Part shown: piece after piece, positions 43,156 to 51,888 of the stretch
How positions within the stretch are numbered: position 1 is the stretch's first letter
Layout: each line of letters opens with the position of its first letter
Source of the DNA: Schlesneria paludicola DSM 18645
GTDB taxonomy: Bacteria; Planctomycetota; Planctomycetia; Planctomycetales; Planctomycetaceae
DNA length: 64,000 nucleotides
NCBI RefSeq assembly: GCF_000255655.1
Contig: NZ_JH636434.1
Span: 3,238,716 to 3,302,715, forward strand
Direction of reading: 5' to 3'
Made by a program: the position numbers and the translations under genes
The notes under the pieces: generated by a model
Told to the model about the DNA's origin: nothing
Databases searched by the model: none
The model's input: only the letters and a program-made list of their open reading frames with translations

Positions 43156-44036
43156 GAAAGCCTCGACAATCCCCGCGCGGGCAACAGGTGCGAGGCATTT
43201 TCTCCCGCGGCACGAACACCACAGCGAAGAGAGTCTGGCATCGACAAACCTTTGTCCAGCCCAACGGCGATTCCGGCGGCAAGACAATCACCGCAGCCGA
43301 TCGGATTGCGAACATCCACCTGTGGAACGTCGATCTGCAGGCGACCATCCGGTCCAAGAGCCAGTAAAGGGTCGGCACCCTGGCTGATGACGACCCATTC
43401 CGCCCCTCGAGCTCGCAGCTCGGCCATTGCGGCAAAAATATCTTCGCTGGAATCCAGGTCTCTGCCGACCGTCCGCGCGAGTTCTTCGCAATTCGGCTTG
43501 ACGATAAAGGGCCTCGTCGCCAGCGCCTCATCCAATTCAGCCCCCCGAATGTCCAGGATCGATCGGGCGTGTGACTTCTCCAGCAGTCGACGAAAGTAAT
43601 TTTTGGGGCACCCATCGGGCAGTGACCCCGTGATTACGACAGTTTGTGCCGCGCGAACTTCTTCGACAAACGCGTGGAAAAAGGTCTCAAGCTCGTCGTG
43701 CGGAACTGCGTGCGAGTTTTCAACGAGTTCCGTCGTGAGATTTGTTTTCTGATCCAGGATCGTGGTACAGGTACGTGTCGGGATTTGTGATGGCACCCAT
43801 CGCACAGGAGCGCCCAGCCTCTCGAAATCCGCACGAAGAAGTTCACCGACCTTTCCACCGGCCAGCGACAGCGTCTTCGAATGCACGCCCAATTGGTGTA
43901 AGGCACTGCCCACATTCAAGACCTTACCCGACGCGCAGGCGAGCGCCGCCGTCGCTCGATTGACCTGCCCCACGGCAAATTCGGAAAACACGAGAATCTG
44001 CTGCCAGGCGGGAGTCAGACCAGTGGACAAAATCAC
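43152..44036 (-). CDS. PfkB-family sugar kinase (1-phosphofructokinase-like)
   Basis: A 294-residue ribokinase-superfamily kinase of the 1-phosphofructokinase/tagatose-6-phosphate kinase branch. Seen: a start of the ILSTGLTPAW type (the usual Asp at the D/Q position reads Gln), SGKVLNVGSALHQLG, VITGSLPDG, KPNCEEL, and the catalytic loop NPIGCGDCLAAG with the Asp base. The Gln in place of Asp near the sugar site may change substrate choice. It overlaps hemW by 4 bp and is the first gene of that pair. Confidence 0.88.
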   Translation of the reverse strand: MILSTGLTPAWQQILVFSEFAVGQVNRATAALACASGKVLNVGSALHQLGVHSKTLSLAGGKVGELLRADFERLGAPVRWVPSQIPTRTCTTILDQKTNLTTELVENSHAVPHDELETFFHAFVEEVRAAQTVVITGSLPDGCPKNYFRRLLEKSHARSILDIRGAELDEALATRPFIVKPNCEELARTVGRDLDSSEDIFAAMAELRARGAEWVVISQGADPLLALGPDGRLQIDVPQVDVRNPIGCGDCLAAGIAVGLDKGLSMPDSLRCGVRAAGENASHLLPARGLSRLS

Positions 44037-44452
44037 GGAGGATCATCCTTAGTACAAATCGTTCAGTTGGAATAACTCATACCCTATGAAAAAGCCCGTT
44101 AATGAGTACGACCGGGTTGGCAGTCGTGGGCGAGTCCAAAAGGCGGTGGCTGACTTGGGTTGCGAAGTATCTTCTTGACGAGTCCATGAAGACGCTGATA
44201 GGTTATTGTTTGTTCAATGAATTTCTTTTCCGCTCATCATTCCATGATCTCCTTCAGTTCTCGGCATTGGTTTTGACCATATTTGTTCGTTTTCGCAAAC
44301 TGGTTCCGCTCACAGGATGAAGGTCTCATTCTTATTTGGCTGGCCTGCGGTCGACTTTTTCACGTGATGAACAAGCCCTTCGGGTGGCAAAACGAGCCCG
44401 ATGTGGGTAATTTGTCGCGACCAATCAATCCGGGCTTGGTGCTGAGACCCTC
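44037..44452. other. Spacer between divergent genes without recognised features
   Basis: This 416-bp spacer should hold the leftward promoter of the PfkB gene and the rightward promoter of the HEAT protein. I see no gene, RNA or notable repeat. Confidence 0.4.
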
Positions 44453-45871
44453 ATGTCCATGAACCGACATTGCCATCTCTCAACGCGACACCATTCTGAT
44501 GTGAAGGATGGCTACGTGCAAAGCCTCAACCGGGCCGCCGGATTCCAATCGACCTGCGCCGCGAAGTTCGTGGTGCTTATCGCTTTCGTGACGACCGTCT
44601 TTTGCGTGGGTTTCCCAGTTGCGGCACAGCCGGCCGCTCCAGCGAAACCCGCCGTCGCCCCGGCGAAACCATCGGTTCCGAAAACTGATGAGTTGAAAAT
44701 CGATCCTGATAAATTGCCGGATTGGTACCACGCCCCACCAGAACCACTGGCGATCAAGGACCTGGATCTTCCTCTGGCGACGAAAGAGGAACTGGCAAAA
44801 CTCAAGCGAGAGTTCGGGTCGGCCTATCGCCAGACCCTGAAGACCTGCGATGTGAGCGCCAACGGGCGAAAAATCATCGAAGGGGCAATTCACTACAAAC
44901 TGGCGGAAATGACCGTCAGAGACAGACTGAGTGATTTGCCAGGCCTGCGCAAGACGTTTGTTCAAGAATTTACGACAATTGGCGACGGAGCTCGTCGTAA
45001 AGGAGAAATCGATGCGATGACGGCTCTTGTTGGGCAAGAGATCGTCAAACAGATCCCAGAGCTACTCAAGAACAACTCCTACGTCCGCTTAAATGCCGTC
45101 TATATCCTGTGCGAAATCAACTACGCTCCGGCGTATGAGCTGCTGCTGCAGGTGATGCGTGCTCCGGACATTCGTAAAGATGAAGAGAATGGCCAGCCCG
45201 AGACGCTCAAGATCGTTGCTGCCATGGGTTTGGTTCGAATTCTTCGGTTTGCGTCACCGTCCGTCAAAGAGCGAACGGCAATGGCCACTGGGATCATCGA
45301 GGCACTCAAAGATCCGCAGACCCATTTCTGGTATCAACTGCGACTGATCGAGGCATTGCGCTATTGCGAAATCGCGGGATTCGATCCCGGCGACAAAGAT
45401 CGACCGTTTGTGGTCGAATGCCTGATATCCGTCGTCAACGATGCCAATCGAACATGGAAGGTGCGAACGCGGGCCTGTTACGCGCTGGGTCGCGTTCCAT
45501 TTCCAAAGTCGGTCAAGGTCGAAGATGTCATCACGGCCATTACGGAATGTGCCCTGCAGATTTCAAATGCGGCCGCAGCCAACCCAAACCATATGGATTG
45601 GAAGTACTGCTTTTACAATCTGTATGCGGCATTCCACACCGTCGACGGCAAGGACAAGGAAAAAGATAAAGATCTGGATACAGAGAAGAAGGGGGCAGGT
45701 GGCTTGCTGGTCCGCTTCAAAGTCGCCGCCCAACCTGCGTATGCGGTCATCGTGCCGATCGTCGCGGACATCCTTTCCGGTAAGGCCCCCGACGCCGGAA
45801 GCCTTCAGAAGCTGACCCAGTTCGCTCGCTCAAGACAAACCGATGCCGTCCAGGCCGGGACCAACAAGTAA
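44453..45871 (+). CDS. Exported protein with helical repeats, function unknown
   Basis: A 472-residue protein. A hydrophobic stretch at about residues 38-58 (VVLIAFVTTVFCVGF) with AAQ after it looks like a signal peptide with an unusually long N-region, so an internal start is possible. An Ala/Pro/Lys-rich linker follows (about 60-80). The remainder is helical with HEAT-like pairs (RLNAVYILCEINYAPAYELL, TLKIVAAMGLVRIL, WKVRTRACYALGRVP). No catalytic motif is seen. Planctomycetes carry many such secreted HEAT-type proteins. Confidence 0.72.
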   Translation: MSMNRHCHLSTRHHSDVKDGYVQSLNRAAGFQSTCAAKFVVLIAFVTTVFCVGFPVAAQPAAPAKPAVAPAKPSVPKTDELKIDPDKLPDWYHAPPEPLAIKDLDLPLATKEELAKLKREFGSAYRQTLKTCDVSANGRKIIEGAIHYKLAEMTVRDRLSDLPGLRKTFVQEFTTIGDGARRKGEIDAMTALVGQEIVKQIPELLKNNSYVRLNAVYILCEINYAPAYELLLQVMRAPDIRKDEENGQPETLKIVAAMGLVRILRFASPSVKERTAMATGIIEALKDPQTHFWYQLRLIEALRYCEIAGFDPGDKDRPFVVECLISVVNDANRTWKVRTRACYALGRVPFPKSVKVEDVITAITECALQISNAAAANPNHMDWKYCFYNLYAAFHTVDGKDKEKDKDLDTEKKGAGGLLVRFKVAAQPAYAVIVPIVADILSGKAPDAGSLQKLTQFARSRQTDAVQAGTNK

Positions 45872-45945
45872 CCCCGGCTTGTCCGTCTCTCGCACACTGT
45901 GCAAGGGGCGCATGAGAAGAGACCTGCTCGCAGCGGCAATTGGAC

Positions 45946-45967
45946 CTGTCCAGACTCTTCTGGACAG
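45946..45967. terminator. Hairpin downstream of the HEAT-type gene
   Basis: CTGTCCAGA (45946-45954) pairs with TCTGGACAG (45959-45967) across a 4-base loop. It lies 75 bp after the stop in the convergent spacer before rhaB and has no T-run. Confidence 0.5.
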
Positions 45968-46036
45968 CCTGCACCCAAAGAAAACACCGCAGCCGTCGCG
46001 GCATTTCCAACGACACGCCTGTCGTGGCGCGCAATC

Positions 46037-46064
46037 CGACTCCGTCGTCATGACGACGGAGTCG
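46037..46064. terminator. 28-base perfect palindrome directly after rhaB
   Basis: Arms CGACTCCGTCGT (46037-46048) and ACGACGGAGTCG (46053-46064) surround CATG, making a fully symmetric 28-mer. It begins three bases after the rhaB stop on the leftward strand. Likely a transcript end or stability hairpin for rhaB. Confidence 0.6.
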
Positions 46065-46067
46065 ATG

Positions 46068-47561
46068 CTACCTCGGCTGCTTGAGAAGCTCGCAGAAGCG
46101 GACGTAGGCATCGTTCCATTGAGCGGTATTCTGTGGCTCGTAGCGTTGCATCGTGCATGACGCCCGCACGATCTCACGAATCTGCGACAGCGAACCCACC
46201 GAACCACTGGTTCGTGCCTGGACAAGCACGTTCCCCAGAGCAGTCGCTTCCACAGGACCGGTGATGACCGGTCGGCCCGTGGCGTTGGCGGTGAACTGGT
46301 TCAAGAGCTCATTCTGGGTTCCGCCACCGACAATGTGAATCACTTCCACTTTGTGACCGGACAACTCTTCCAGCCAACCCAGAACCATGCGGTACTTCAA
46401 CGCCAGGCTTTCGAGCGCACAGCGAACCAAGCCGCCGTCCGTGTCTGGAATTTCCTGATTGGTGGCTCGGCACCAGTCCCGCATCGCTTCGGGCATATCA
46501 TGCGGCGCCAGGAACTCGGGAGCATCCGGATTGACGAACGCGCGAAACGGACGCGCATCGCGAGCGACCTGAGCCAGCAATCCGTAGTCGTAGGGCGAGC
46601 CATTTCGTTCGAAGGATTTGCGGCATTCCTGAACCAGCCACAATCCCATGATGTTCTTCAGCAGCCGGTACGTTCCATCAATGCCGCCTTCGTTGGTGAC
46701 GTTCAGTTCCAAGGCGCGCGGCGTCAGAACGGCATGCGGCAGTTCGAGCCCCATCAGCGACCAGGTCCCAGAACTGATATAAGCCCAGTTGCCTGACCCC
46801 GTGCGGTCCGTCGGTACGGCGGCGATAGCAGCCCCGGTGTCGTGGGTCGCCGGGGCGACGACGTCCAATCGGGGCAGCCCCGCGCGTCGCGCCACATCTT
46901 CTCGCAACCGTCCCAAGCGAGTTCCCGGTCCGACGACCTCGGGCAGCATATGCGTCGGTAGCCCCAGTTTCCTGAGCATCTCCACGGACCAGTTGCGCTG
47001 TGTCGGGTGATACATCTGCGACGTCGTGGCGTTGGTGAACTCGACAACTCGACTTCCTGAAAGCAGCCAATGGAAGAAGTCGGGCATCATCAGAAACTTG
47101 TCGGCCAGCCCCATAAGTTCCGGATTCGTCTGATTCATGACAATCAGTTGATACAACGAATTGATTTCCATGAACTGCAGGCCGGTATTGGCGAAGACTT
47201 CGGCCCGGGGAACCCGTTGAAAGGCCAGGTCCATCACGCCGCGCGTCCGGGCATCACGGTAGTGGTACGGCTGGCCCAGCATTTCGCCCGTTTTCGAGAG
47301 CAGTACGAAATCGACGCCCCAGGTATCGACGCCCACCGAAACGATGTTCTGACCAAATCGCGCGGCGGCCTTTTGCAGGCCAACCTGAATCTGCGACCAC
47401 AATCGCAACACGTCCCAGCGCATGGTGTCACCAACATTCACCGGCCCATTCGAAAAGCGGTGAAGTTCTTCGAGACGAATCTTCTGGCCATCGAACATCC
47501 CCGCCATCACGCGACCGCTTTCGGCGCCCAGATCGATTGCCAGATAAACCTGCTCGGCCAT
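46068..47561 (-). CDS. rhaB: Rhamnulokinase (FGGY family)
   Basis: A 497-residue FGGY kinase. The N-terminal phosphate motif is [14 protein letters not shown] (residues 8-21), followed by [34 protein letters not shown] and the C-terminal nucleotide site [26 protein letters not shown] instead of DxGTTs is characteristic of rhamnulokinases, which phosphorylate L-rhamnulose. No rhamnose isomerase, aldolase or transporter is nearby, so the pathway genes must lie elsewhere. It is close to 490 residues, as expected. Confidence 0.92.
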   Translation of the reverse strand: MAEQVYLAIDLGAESGRVMAGMFDGQKIRLEELHRFSNGPVNVGDTMRWDVLRLWSQIQVGLQKAAARFGQNIVSVGVDTWGVDFVLLSKTGEMLGQPYHYRDARTRGVMDLAFQRVPRAEVFANTGLQFMEINSLYQLIVMNQTNPELMGLADKFLMMPDFFHWLLSGSRVVEFTNATTSQMYHPTQRNWSVEMLRKLGLPTHMLPEVVGPGTRLGRLREDVARRAGLPRLDVVAPATHDTGAAIAAVPTDRTGSGNWAYISSGTWSLMGLELPHAVLTPRALELNVTNEGGIDGTYRLLKNIMGLWLVQECRKSFERNGSPYDYGLLAQVARDARPFRAFVNPDAPEFLAPHDMPEAMRDWCRATNQEIPDTDGGLVRCALESLALKYRMVLGWLEELSGHKVEVIHIVGGGTQNELLNQFTANATGRPVITGPVEATALGNVLVQARTSGSVGSLSQIREIVRASCTMQRYEPQNTAQWNDAYVRFCELLKQPR

Positions 47562-47950
47562 GTCATTTCGCTTTCATCAATGTCTGTTTGTGAGGTCTTT
47601 CTCAGGCAAGTCCGTTCGGCCGAGGCCAATGGGCCGCATATCCGCCCAGCATCTACGCCACAAAGACGTCTCACCAGCCCCCACCTGCACGCGATTCGAG
47701 TTTGGAAGTCAACTTCCCGTTCGGGGGACACATCATAGCGGTGGGTGACACCGACGGGGAGCAACTTCGATCGAGTCGCTGTATCGGTCAGAACAACAGG
47801 ATTGGAACACCGCCTTCGACCGAAAGAATACTGAACAGGCATCTACGACTGGCCGACCGCCAGAATCAATGCTGCCGTGCGAGGATCGAATGACGCGGGA
47901 ATGGTGCTTGACCCTTCCCGTGCCAATTGTTACGGTGTTTCGCATCCACC
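47562..47950. other. Spacer between rhaB and the tRNA gene
   Basis: I see no protein gene in this 389-bp spacer. It should hold the leftward rhaB promoter and the rightward tRNA promoter, but I cannot assign either with confidence. Confidence 0.4.
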
Positions 47951-48021
47951 GCGGGTGTAGTTCAATGGTAGAATGAAAGCTTCCCAAGCTTTAGGCGAGG
48001 GTTCGATTCCCTTCACCCGCT
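47951..48021 (+). tRNA. tRNA-Gly (anticodon CCC)
   Basis: A complete 71-base cloverleaf: acceptor stem GCGGGTG/CACCCGC (perfect), a D-arm with loop AATGGTA, anticodon stem AAAGC/GCTTT with loop TTCCCAA (anticodon CCC, reading GGG), and a T-arm GAGGG-TTCGATT-CCCTT. The discriminator base is T. CCA is not encoded and must be added. Confidence 0.95.
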
Positions 48022-48085
48022 TTGCGTCTCTCTGTTGCCAAGCGGCTTGCGCTGGCATGACGTCGAAAGAATCCGACGCCGCCAT

Positions 48086-49399
48086 TTATCCGATCAGCTC
48101 GTGCAGTGCCTGTCCGTTTCGAAAGAGCGGTACCGGGCGTCCGGACTGCGTCAGTACCGTCTGCGTTGGCAGAAACCCCAACTGATGGAAGATCGAGGCC
48201 CCGAGATCGTCGGGTGAGCAGGGGGATTCCACCGGATCGCTTCCACTCGGATCGGTCGCACCATAGACGAATCCTTGGCGAAATCCGCCCCCGGCCAAGA
48301 GCGCCGTCATCGTTCGCGACCAGTGATCACGTCCCGCCGCCGCGTTCACATCTGGTGTCCGACCGAATTCGCCCGTGCAGTAGACGATCGTTTCATCGAG
48401 CAACCCTCGATCGTGCAGGTCATCGATGAGCGAGCCCAGCGCCAGATCGAGCTGAGGCAACAGGCTGGTCCTTAGTCGCGTGAAATTATTGAGGTGTGTG
48501 TCCCAGTCTCCAAAACCGATCGTGACAAATCGGGCACCGGCTTCAATCAACCGGCGCGCGGCCAAGGTGCTGCGTCCGAAGAATCCACCACCGTATTTCT
48601 TACGCTGCTCGTCGGATTCGTCCTCAAGCTGAAGCGCCTTGTTGATCCGGTCCGAGCGTAAGACATCAAGAGCCTCCCCCTGGAACCGCCCCAACTGCCG
48701 GGGCAACGGCGACGCGTCGAACGCGCGCATCGGGCGATCGATGCGTTCGAGAACACGCTGCCTTCGTTCGAGATCCGCAACACTGAATCCTGCCGGAAGC
48801 CCGATCCCGCTTGTCGCAGCCGTCCCCGCCTGGGGATCGGACATCGAAAACTCGAATGGATTCAGTGATGTCCCCAACTCACCCGCCCCGAGTGACGGCG
48901 GTGATCCGACAGACATATAAGCCGGAACCCCCTGGTTCGACTTCAGCAGGCTGGCCGATAGCGATCCGAGCGACGGGTATTCAAACGCGGGACTCGGGCG
49001 ATTGCCGGTCATGACATAGGCCGCGCCCTGAGTATGCTCAGGAATCGAGTGTGTGACCGAGCGAACCAGAGACACTCGATGCATTTGGCTGGCTAGATTC
49101 GGCAGGTGTTCGCAAATCTGAATCCCTGGCACGGACGTCGTTCGCGGTTGAAATTCCCCGCGAACACTTTCGGAAGCCGCCGGCTTCATGTCCCACATGT
49201 CGATTGTGGCCGGTCCGCCGGTCAGAAAAATCATGATGACATTTTTTACTTTTGGCGAAACAGCTTCCGAATCTGCGCAGGCCTCTTGCCGCAATCCATT
49301 GGCCAGCGACAGCCCCAGCAAACCGGCTGAGCCGACATGCAAGAAATCGCGGCGATGCAGCTGTGGACGTCGGCGTGGCGAAGGTTGAGCGTTCATCAT
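48086..49399 (-). CDS. DUF1501 protein with Tat signal
   Basis: A 437-residue protein of the DUF1501 family, a sulfatase-like alkaline-phosphatase-fold group abundant in planctomycetes. The N-terminus holds a twin-arginine signal (RRDFLHVGSAGLLGLSL, from residue 16). Then come NVIMIFLTGGPATIDMWDMKP, HTQGAAYVMTG, and GDWDTHLNNF and TGEFGRTPDVN near the C-terminus, all typical. It is downstream of a DUF1549/DUF1553 gene, the usual pairing. The exported pair is thought to act together on polysaccharides or other substrates; the activity is unproven. Confidence 0.93.
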   Translation of the reverse strand: MMNAQPSPRRRPQLHRRDFLHVGSAGLLGLSLANGLRQEACADSEAVSPKVKNVIMIFLTGGPATIDMWDMKPAASESVRGEFQPRTTSVPGIQICEHLPNLASQMHRVSLVRSVTHSIPEHTQGAAYVMTGNRPSPAFEYPSLGSLSASLLKSNQGVPAYMSVGSPPSLGAGELGTSLNPFEFSMSDPQAGTAATSGIGLPAGFSVADLERRQRVLERIDRPMRAFDASPLPRQLGRFQGEALDVLRSDRINKALQLEDESDEQRKKYGGGFFGRSTLAARRLIEAGARFVTIGFGDWDTHLNNFTRLRTSLLPQLDLALGSLIDDLHDRGLLDETIVYCTGEFGRTPDVNAAAGRDHWSRTMTALLAGGGFRQGFVYGATDPSGSDPVESPCSPDDLGASIFHQLGFLPTQTVLTQSGRPVPLFRNGQALHELIG

Positions 49400-49443
49400 G
49401 CGTCCTCACTTTAGGACAGAACTGGCCTGTGGAAATCGCGCCT

Positions 49444-51855
49444 CTAATGATTGGTCGAAAACTCACGCGCGTTGATCAAGGCCCAGACAACATCGGCCAG
49501 TCCATCCTCACGAGTGCTGCTTGCCGAAACATGCTGTCGTGCAAACTCGAGTTCGTCCGCGTCGGGATTCCGCGATAGCGTCGCCAGGTAGAATTCCGTC
49601 ACAATGCTGTCGTCATTTTCTTGTTGCTCAAGAAGTCGAGAGAGTCTGCCGTTCTTGATCTTCTCGATAACTTTGGCGTCGCTCATCAGGAACAGCGGTT
49701 GACGAATCGAGGGGCTGGGAGCCCGATTGCATTCGCAGAGTGCTTTTCGGTCACCGCGACCGAGCACACGGAACAACTCATTGACGCTGGAATCGGAGAA
49801 TCGATTCGGAGCCAGTTCGATCGCCTGACTGCCTGCGGGAACATCCTTGCCGAAGTTATCCGTCGACTCCAGGGCCGCATTCAAGGCGTCAATCAGAACC
49901 TCTGCCAAAAGCGGTCGGACGATCGCGTGTGCAAAATTTCGATGATCTTTTGCGTTCTGTTCCGTCGGTCGCGCGGAACGTTGATAGGTTGCCGACGTCA
50001 GGATCAGACGCTCGAGATGACGGATGTCGTAACCGCTCTGAATAAACTCTTGGGATAGCCGTTTGAGCAGGCGAGGATCTGTCGCCGGGTTGGCCGACGA
50101 GAATGCGTCGACGGGTTCCACCAGTCCTATCCCAAAGTACCGTGCCCAAACTCGGTTCACGAAGTTTGGTGCGAAGTACGGATTGTCTGGCTGCTTGAGC
50201 CAGCGAAAAAGCGATTCACGAGCGTCCTCATCATCGGACAGGTTCGGCCCTCCCGGCGCTTTGGGAACACTTGGTACCGACGTCAACGAATCGATCAGGG
50301 GGCGTGGAATTGGGCTGAGGAACACCTCTTGTACTCGAGGAAAGTCGGGCAGGCTTTGTCCTTCCTGCCTGGCCTTACGGCGGTGATCCAGACGACCATT
50401 GATCGCTGTGCGTAGCGGTGTCGAGCTGCCGAATTCCACGCGGGCGAACACGTTGGCGTACCCTGCGAAATCGTGTTGCGTCCAATGATCGTACGGATGC
50501 TGATGGCATCGCGCGCAATGCAGGCGCACGCCAAGAAACGCCGTTGCGGTCAGTTCCGCCAGGTCCTCGACAGGAAGCGGTCCATTGGGTCCGAGACGCC
50601 GCCAAAAGTAGTCCAGCATGGGCCGGTCTTGATAGTTCGTCTCGAAGCCTGTTTGGGCAGCTTTCTCGAGGGCCACTTCGGCGTCGATCCAATCATTGAT
50701 CGGTTGATCTTTGCGACTGCTCGCGCAGAGCACTCCATATACGATTTGATCGTAAGGCTGATTCTCGGCGAAGCGCTTACGAAACCAATCATGCCACATC
50801 TTCGCGCGTTTCGGACGCAGTTCTTCGAGCCCCCCCAGTTGATCGACATTGCACGCCGTGATGTCGCACAATCGTGTCGCCCAGTAAGCCGCCCGGCGGG
50901 GATGTGATAATAACTCGTCGATGCGCGCCGATCGCTTGTTCGGATTCGAGTCGGAAAGAAAGCGAATAATTTCTGCTGGCGTCGGCGGTAACCCAATCAC
51001 GTCGATGGTCACGCGACGCAAAAACTCGGCATCGTCAGCAGGTGGTGAAGGCCTGAGATTCAGAGCACTCAGTCGCCCGCCGACTTCTTCGTCGATCCAA
51101 TTGTGCACGATTGAGGATTCCGCGAGCGCGTCGATTTTGGGGTAGGGGACGAGGATCGGAACACCCAGGAATGATCCGCGGTACGCGACGATGACCGCAG
51201 TATCACCCGACGACTTGGCGACAATGTGACCTGTTGCATCGATTTCGACGATGGCGTCATCACGGCAACGAAACTCCGAGAATGCCGTGACGTCCTGGAG
51301 ATCCCCATTCGCAAACTCGGCCACGACACGCAGGCCGATTCTCTGACCGATTTCGAATGGGGGAAGTTCGGCGGGCTCGACGCTTAGTCTCGTGACCACA
51401 CCCTGATCCACGACTCGACGCGCACCGGATGCAATCCAATTGCGAATCAAGCGATATTCCCACGAATTGTGCGGCAACCGCAGTCCTCCCTCATGCGGCT
51501 CGCGGCCTGAAGGCTTGGCGAGCAACAGGCTTTCCTCGGGTGACTTCAGATCGACTCGACTTAAACCATCGCCAGCCAGAACCGCGGCATGATCCATGGC
51601 GGGCGACTGACCGAACAAGCTGAGTCGAAACCCACCTTTACCTTGAAACGCCCCGTGGCAGGCTGCGGCGTTGCACCCCAATCGGCCAAACAGCCCCGCG
51701 ACATGCCGCTCAAAATCGACATCGACGAGTTCCGTGCCATCGGGAAGTCTGATGACACGCGCATCGGCTGGTTCTGTCTCGGCCCTCACGACACAGGGCC
51801 GAAGCATCGTGATCAGGGCCATCGCCCACAGCAGGTTCAGTACTGAAAGCCTCAT
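49444..51855 (-). CDS. DUF1549/DUF1553 (PSCyt2/PSD1) cytochrome-like exported protein
   Basis: An 803-residue exported protein with a signal peptide (1 to about 25). An N-terminal cytochrome c-like motif reads Cys61-x4-Cys66-His67 (CNAAACH), spaced by four rather than two residues, so covalent heme binding is doubtful or of a variant kind. A Big2-like Ig domain lies near 180-240, then DUF1549/PSCyt2 (RRVTIDVIGLPPTPAE), CARCHQHPYDHW, and DUF1553/PSD1 (NPYFAPNFVNRVWARYFG, YQRSARPTEQN). It pairs with the DUF1501 gene 44 bp downstream, forming the standard planctomycete two-gene unit. Confidence 0.93.
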   Translation of the reverse strand: MRLSVLNLLWAMALITMLRPCVVRAETEPADARVIRLPDGTELVDVDFERHVAGLFGRLGCNAAACHGAFQGKGGFRLSLFGQSPAMDHAAVLAGDGLSRVDLKSPEESLLLAKPSGREPHEGGLRLPHNSWEYRLIRNWIASGARRVVDQGVVTRLSVEPAELPPFEIGQRIGLRVVAEFANGDLQDVTAFSEFRCRDDAIVEIDATGHIVAKSSGDTAVIVAYRGSFLGVPILVPYPKIDALAESSIVHNWIDEEVGGRLSALNLRPSPPADDAEFLRRVTIDVIGLPPTPAEIIRFLSDSNPNKRSARIDELLSHPRRAAYWATRLCDITACNVDQLGGLEELRPKRAKMWHDWFRKRFAENQPYDQIVYGVLCASSRKDQPINDWIDAEVALEKAAQTGFETNYQDRPMLDYFWRRLGPNGPLPVEDLAELTATAFLGVRLHCARCHQHPYDHWTQHDFAGYANVFARVEFGSSTPLRTAINGRLDHRRKARQEGQSLPDFPRVQEVFLSPIPRPLIDSLTSVPSVPKAPGGPNLSDDEDARESLFRWLKQPDNPYFAPNFVNRVWARYFGIGLVEPVDAFSSANPATDPRLLKRLSQEFIQSGYDIRHLERLILTSATYQRSARPTEQNAKDHRNFAHAIVRPLLAEVLIDALNAALESTDNFGKDVPAGSQAIELAPNRFSDSSVNELFRVLGRGDRKALCECNRAPSPSIRQPLFLMSDAKVIEKIKNGRLSRLLEQQENDDSIVTEFYLATLSRNPDADELEFARQHVSASSTREDGLADVVWALINAREFSTNH

Positions 51856-51888
51856 GCAAGATCCCTTCGGAGTCAGGTCATGACCATC

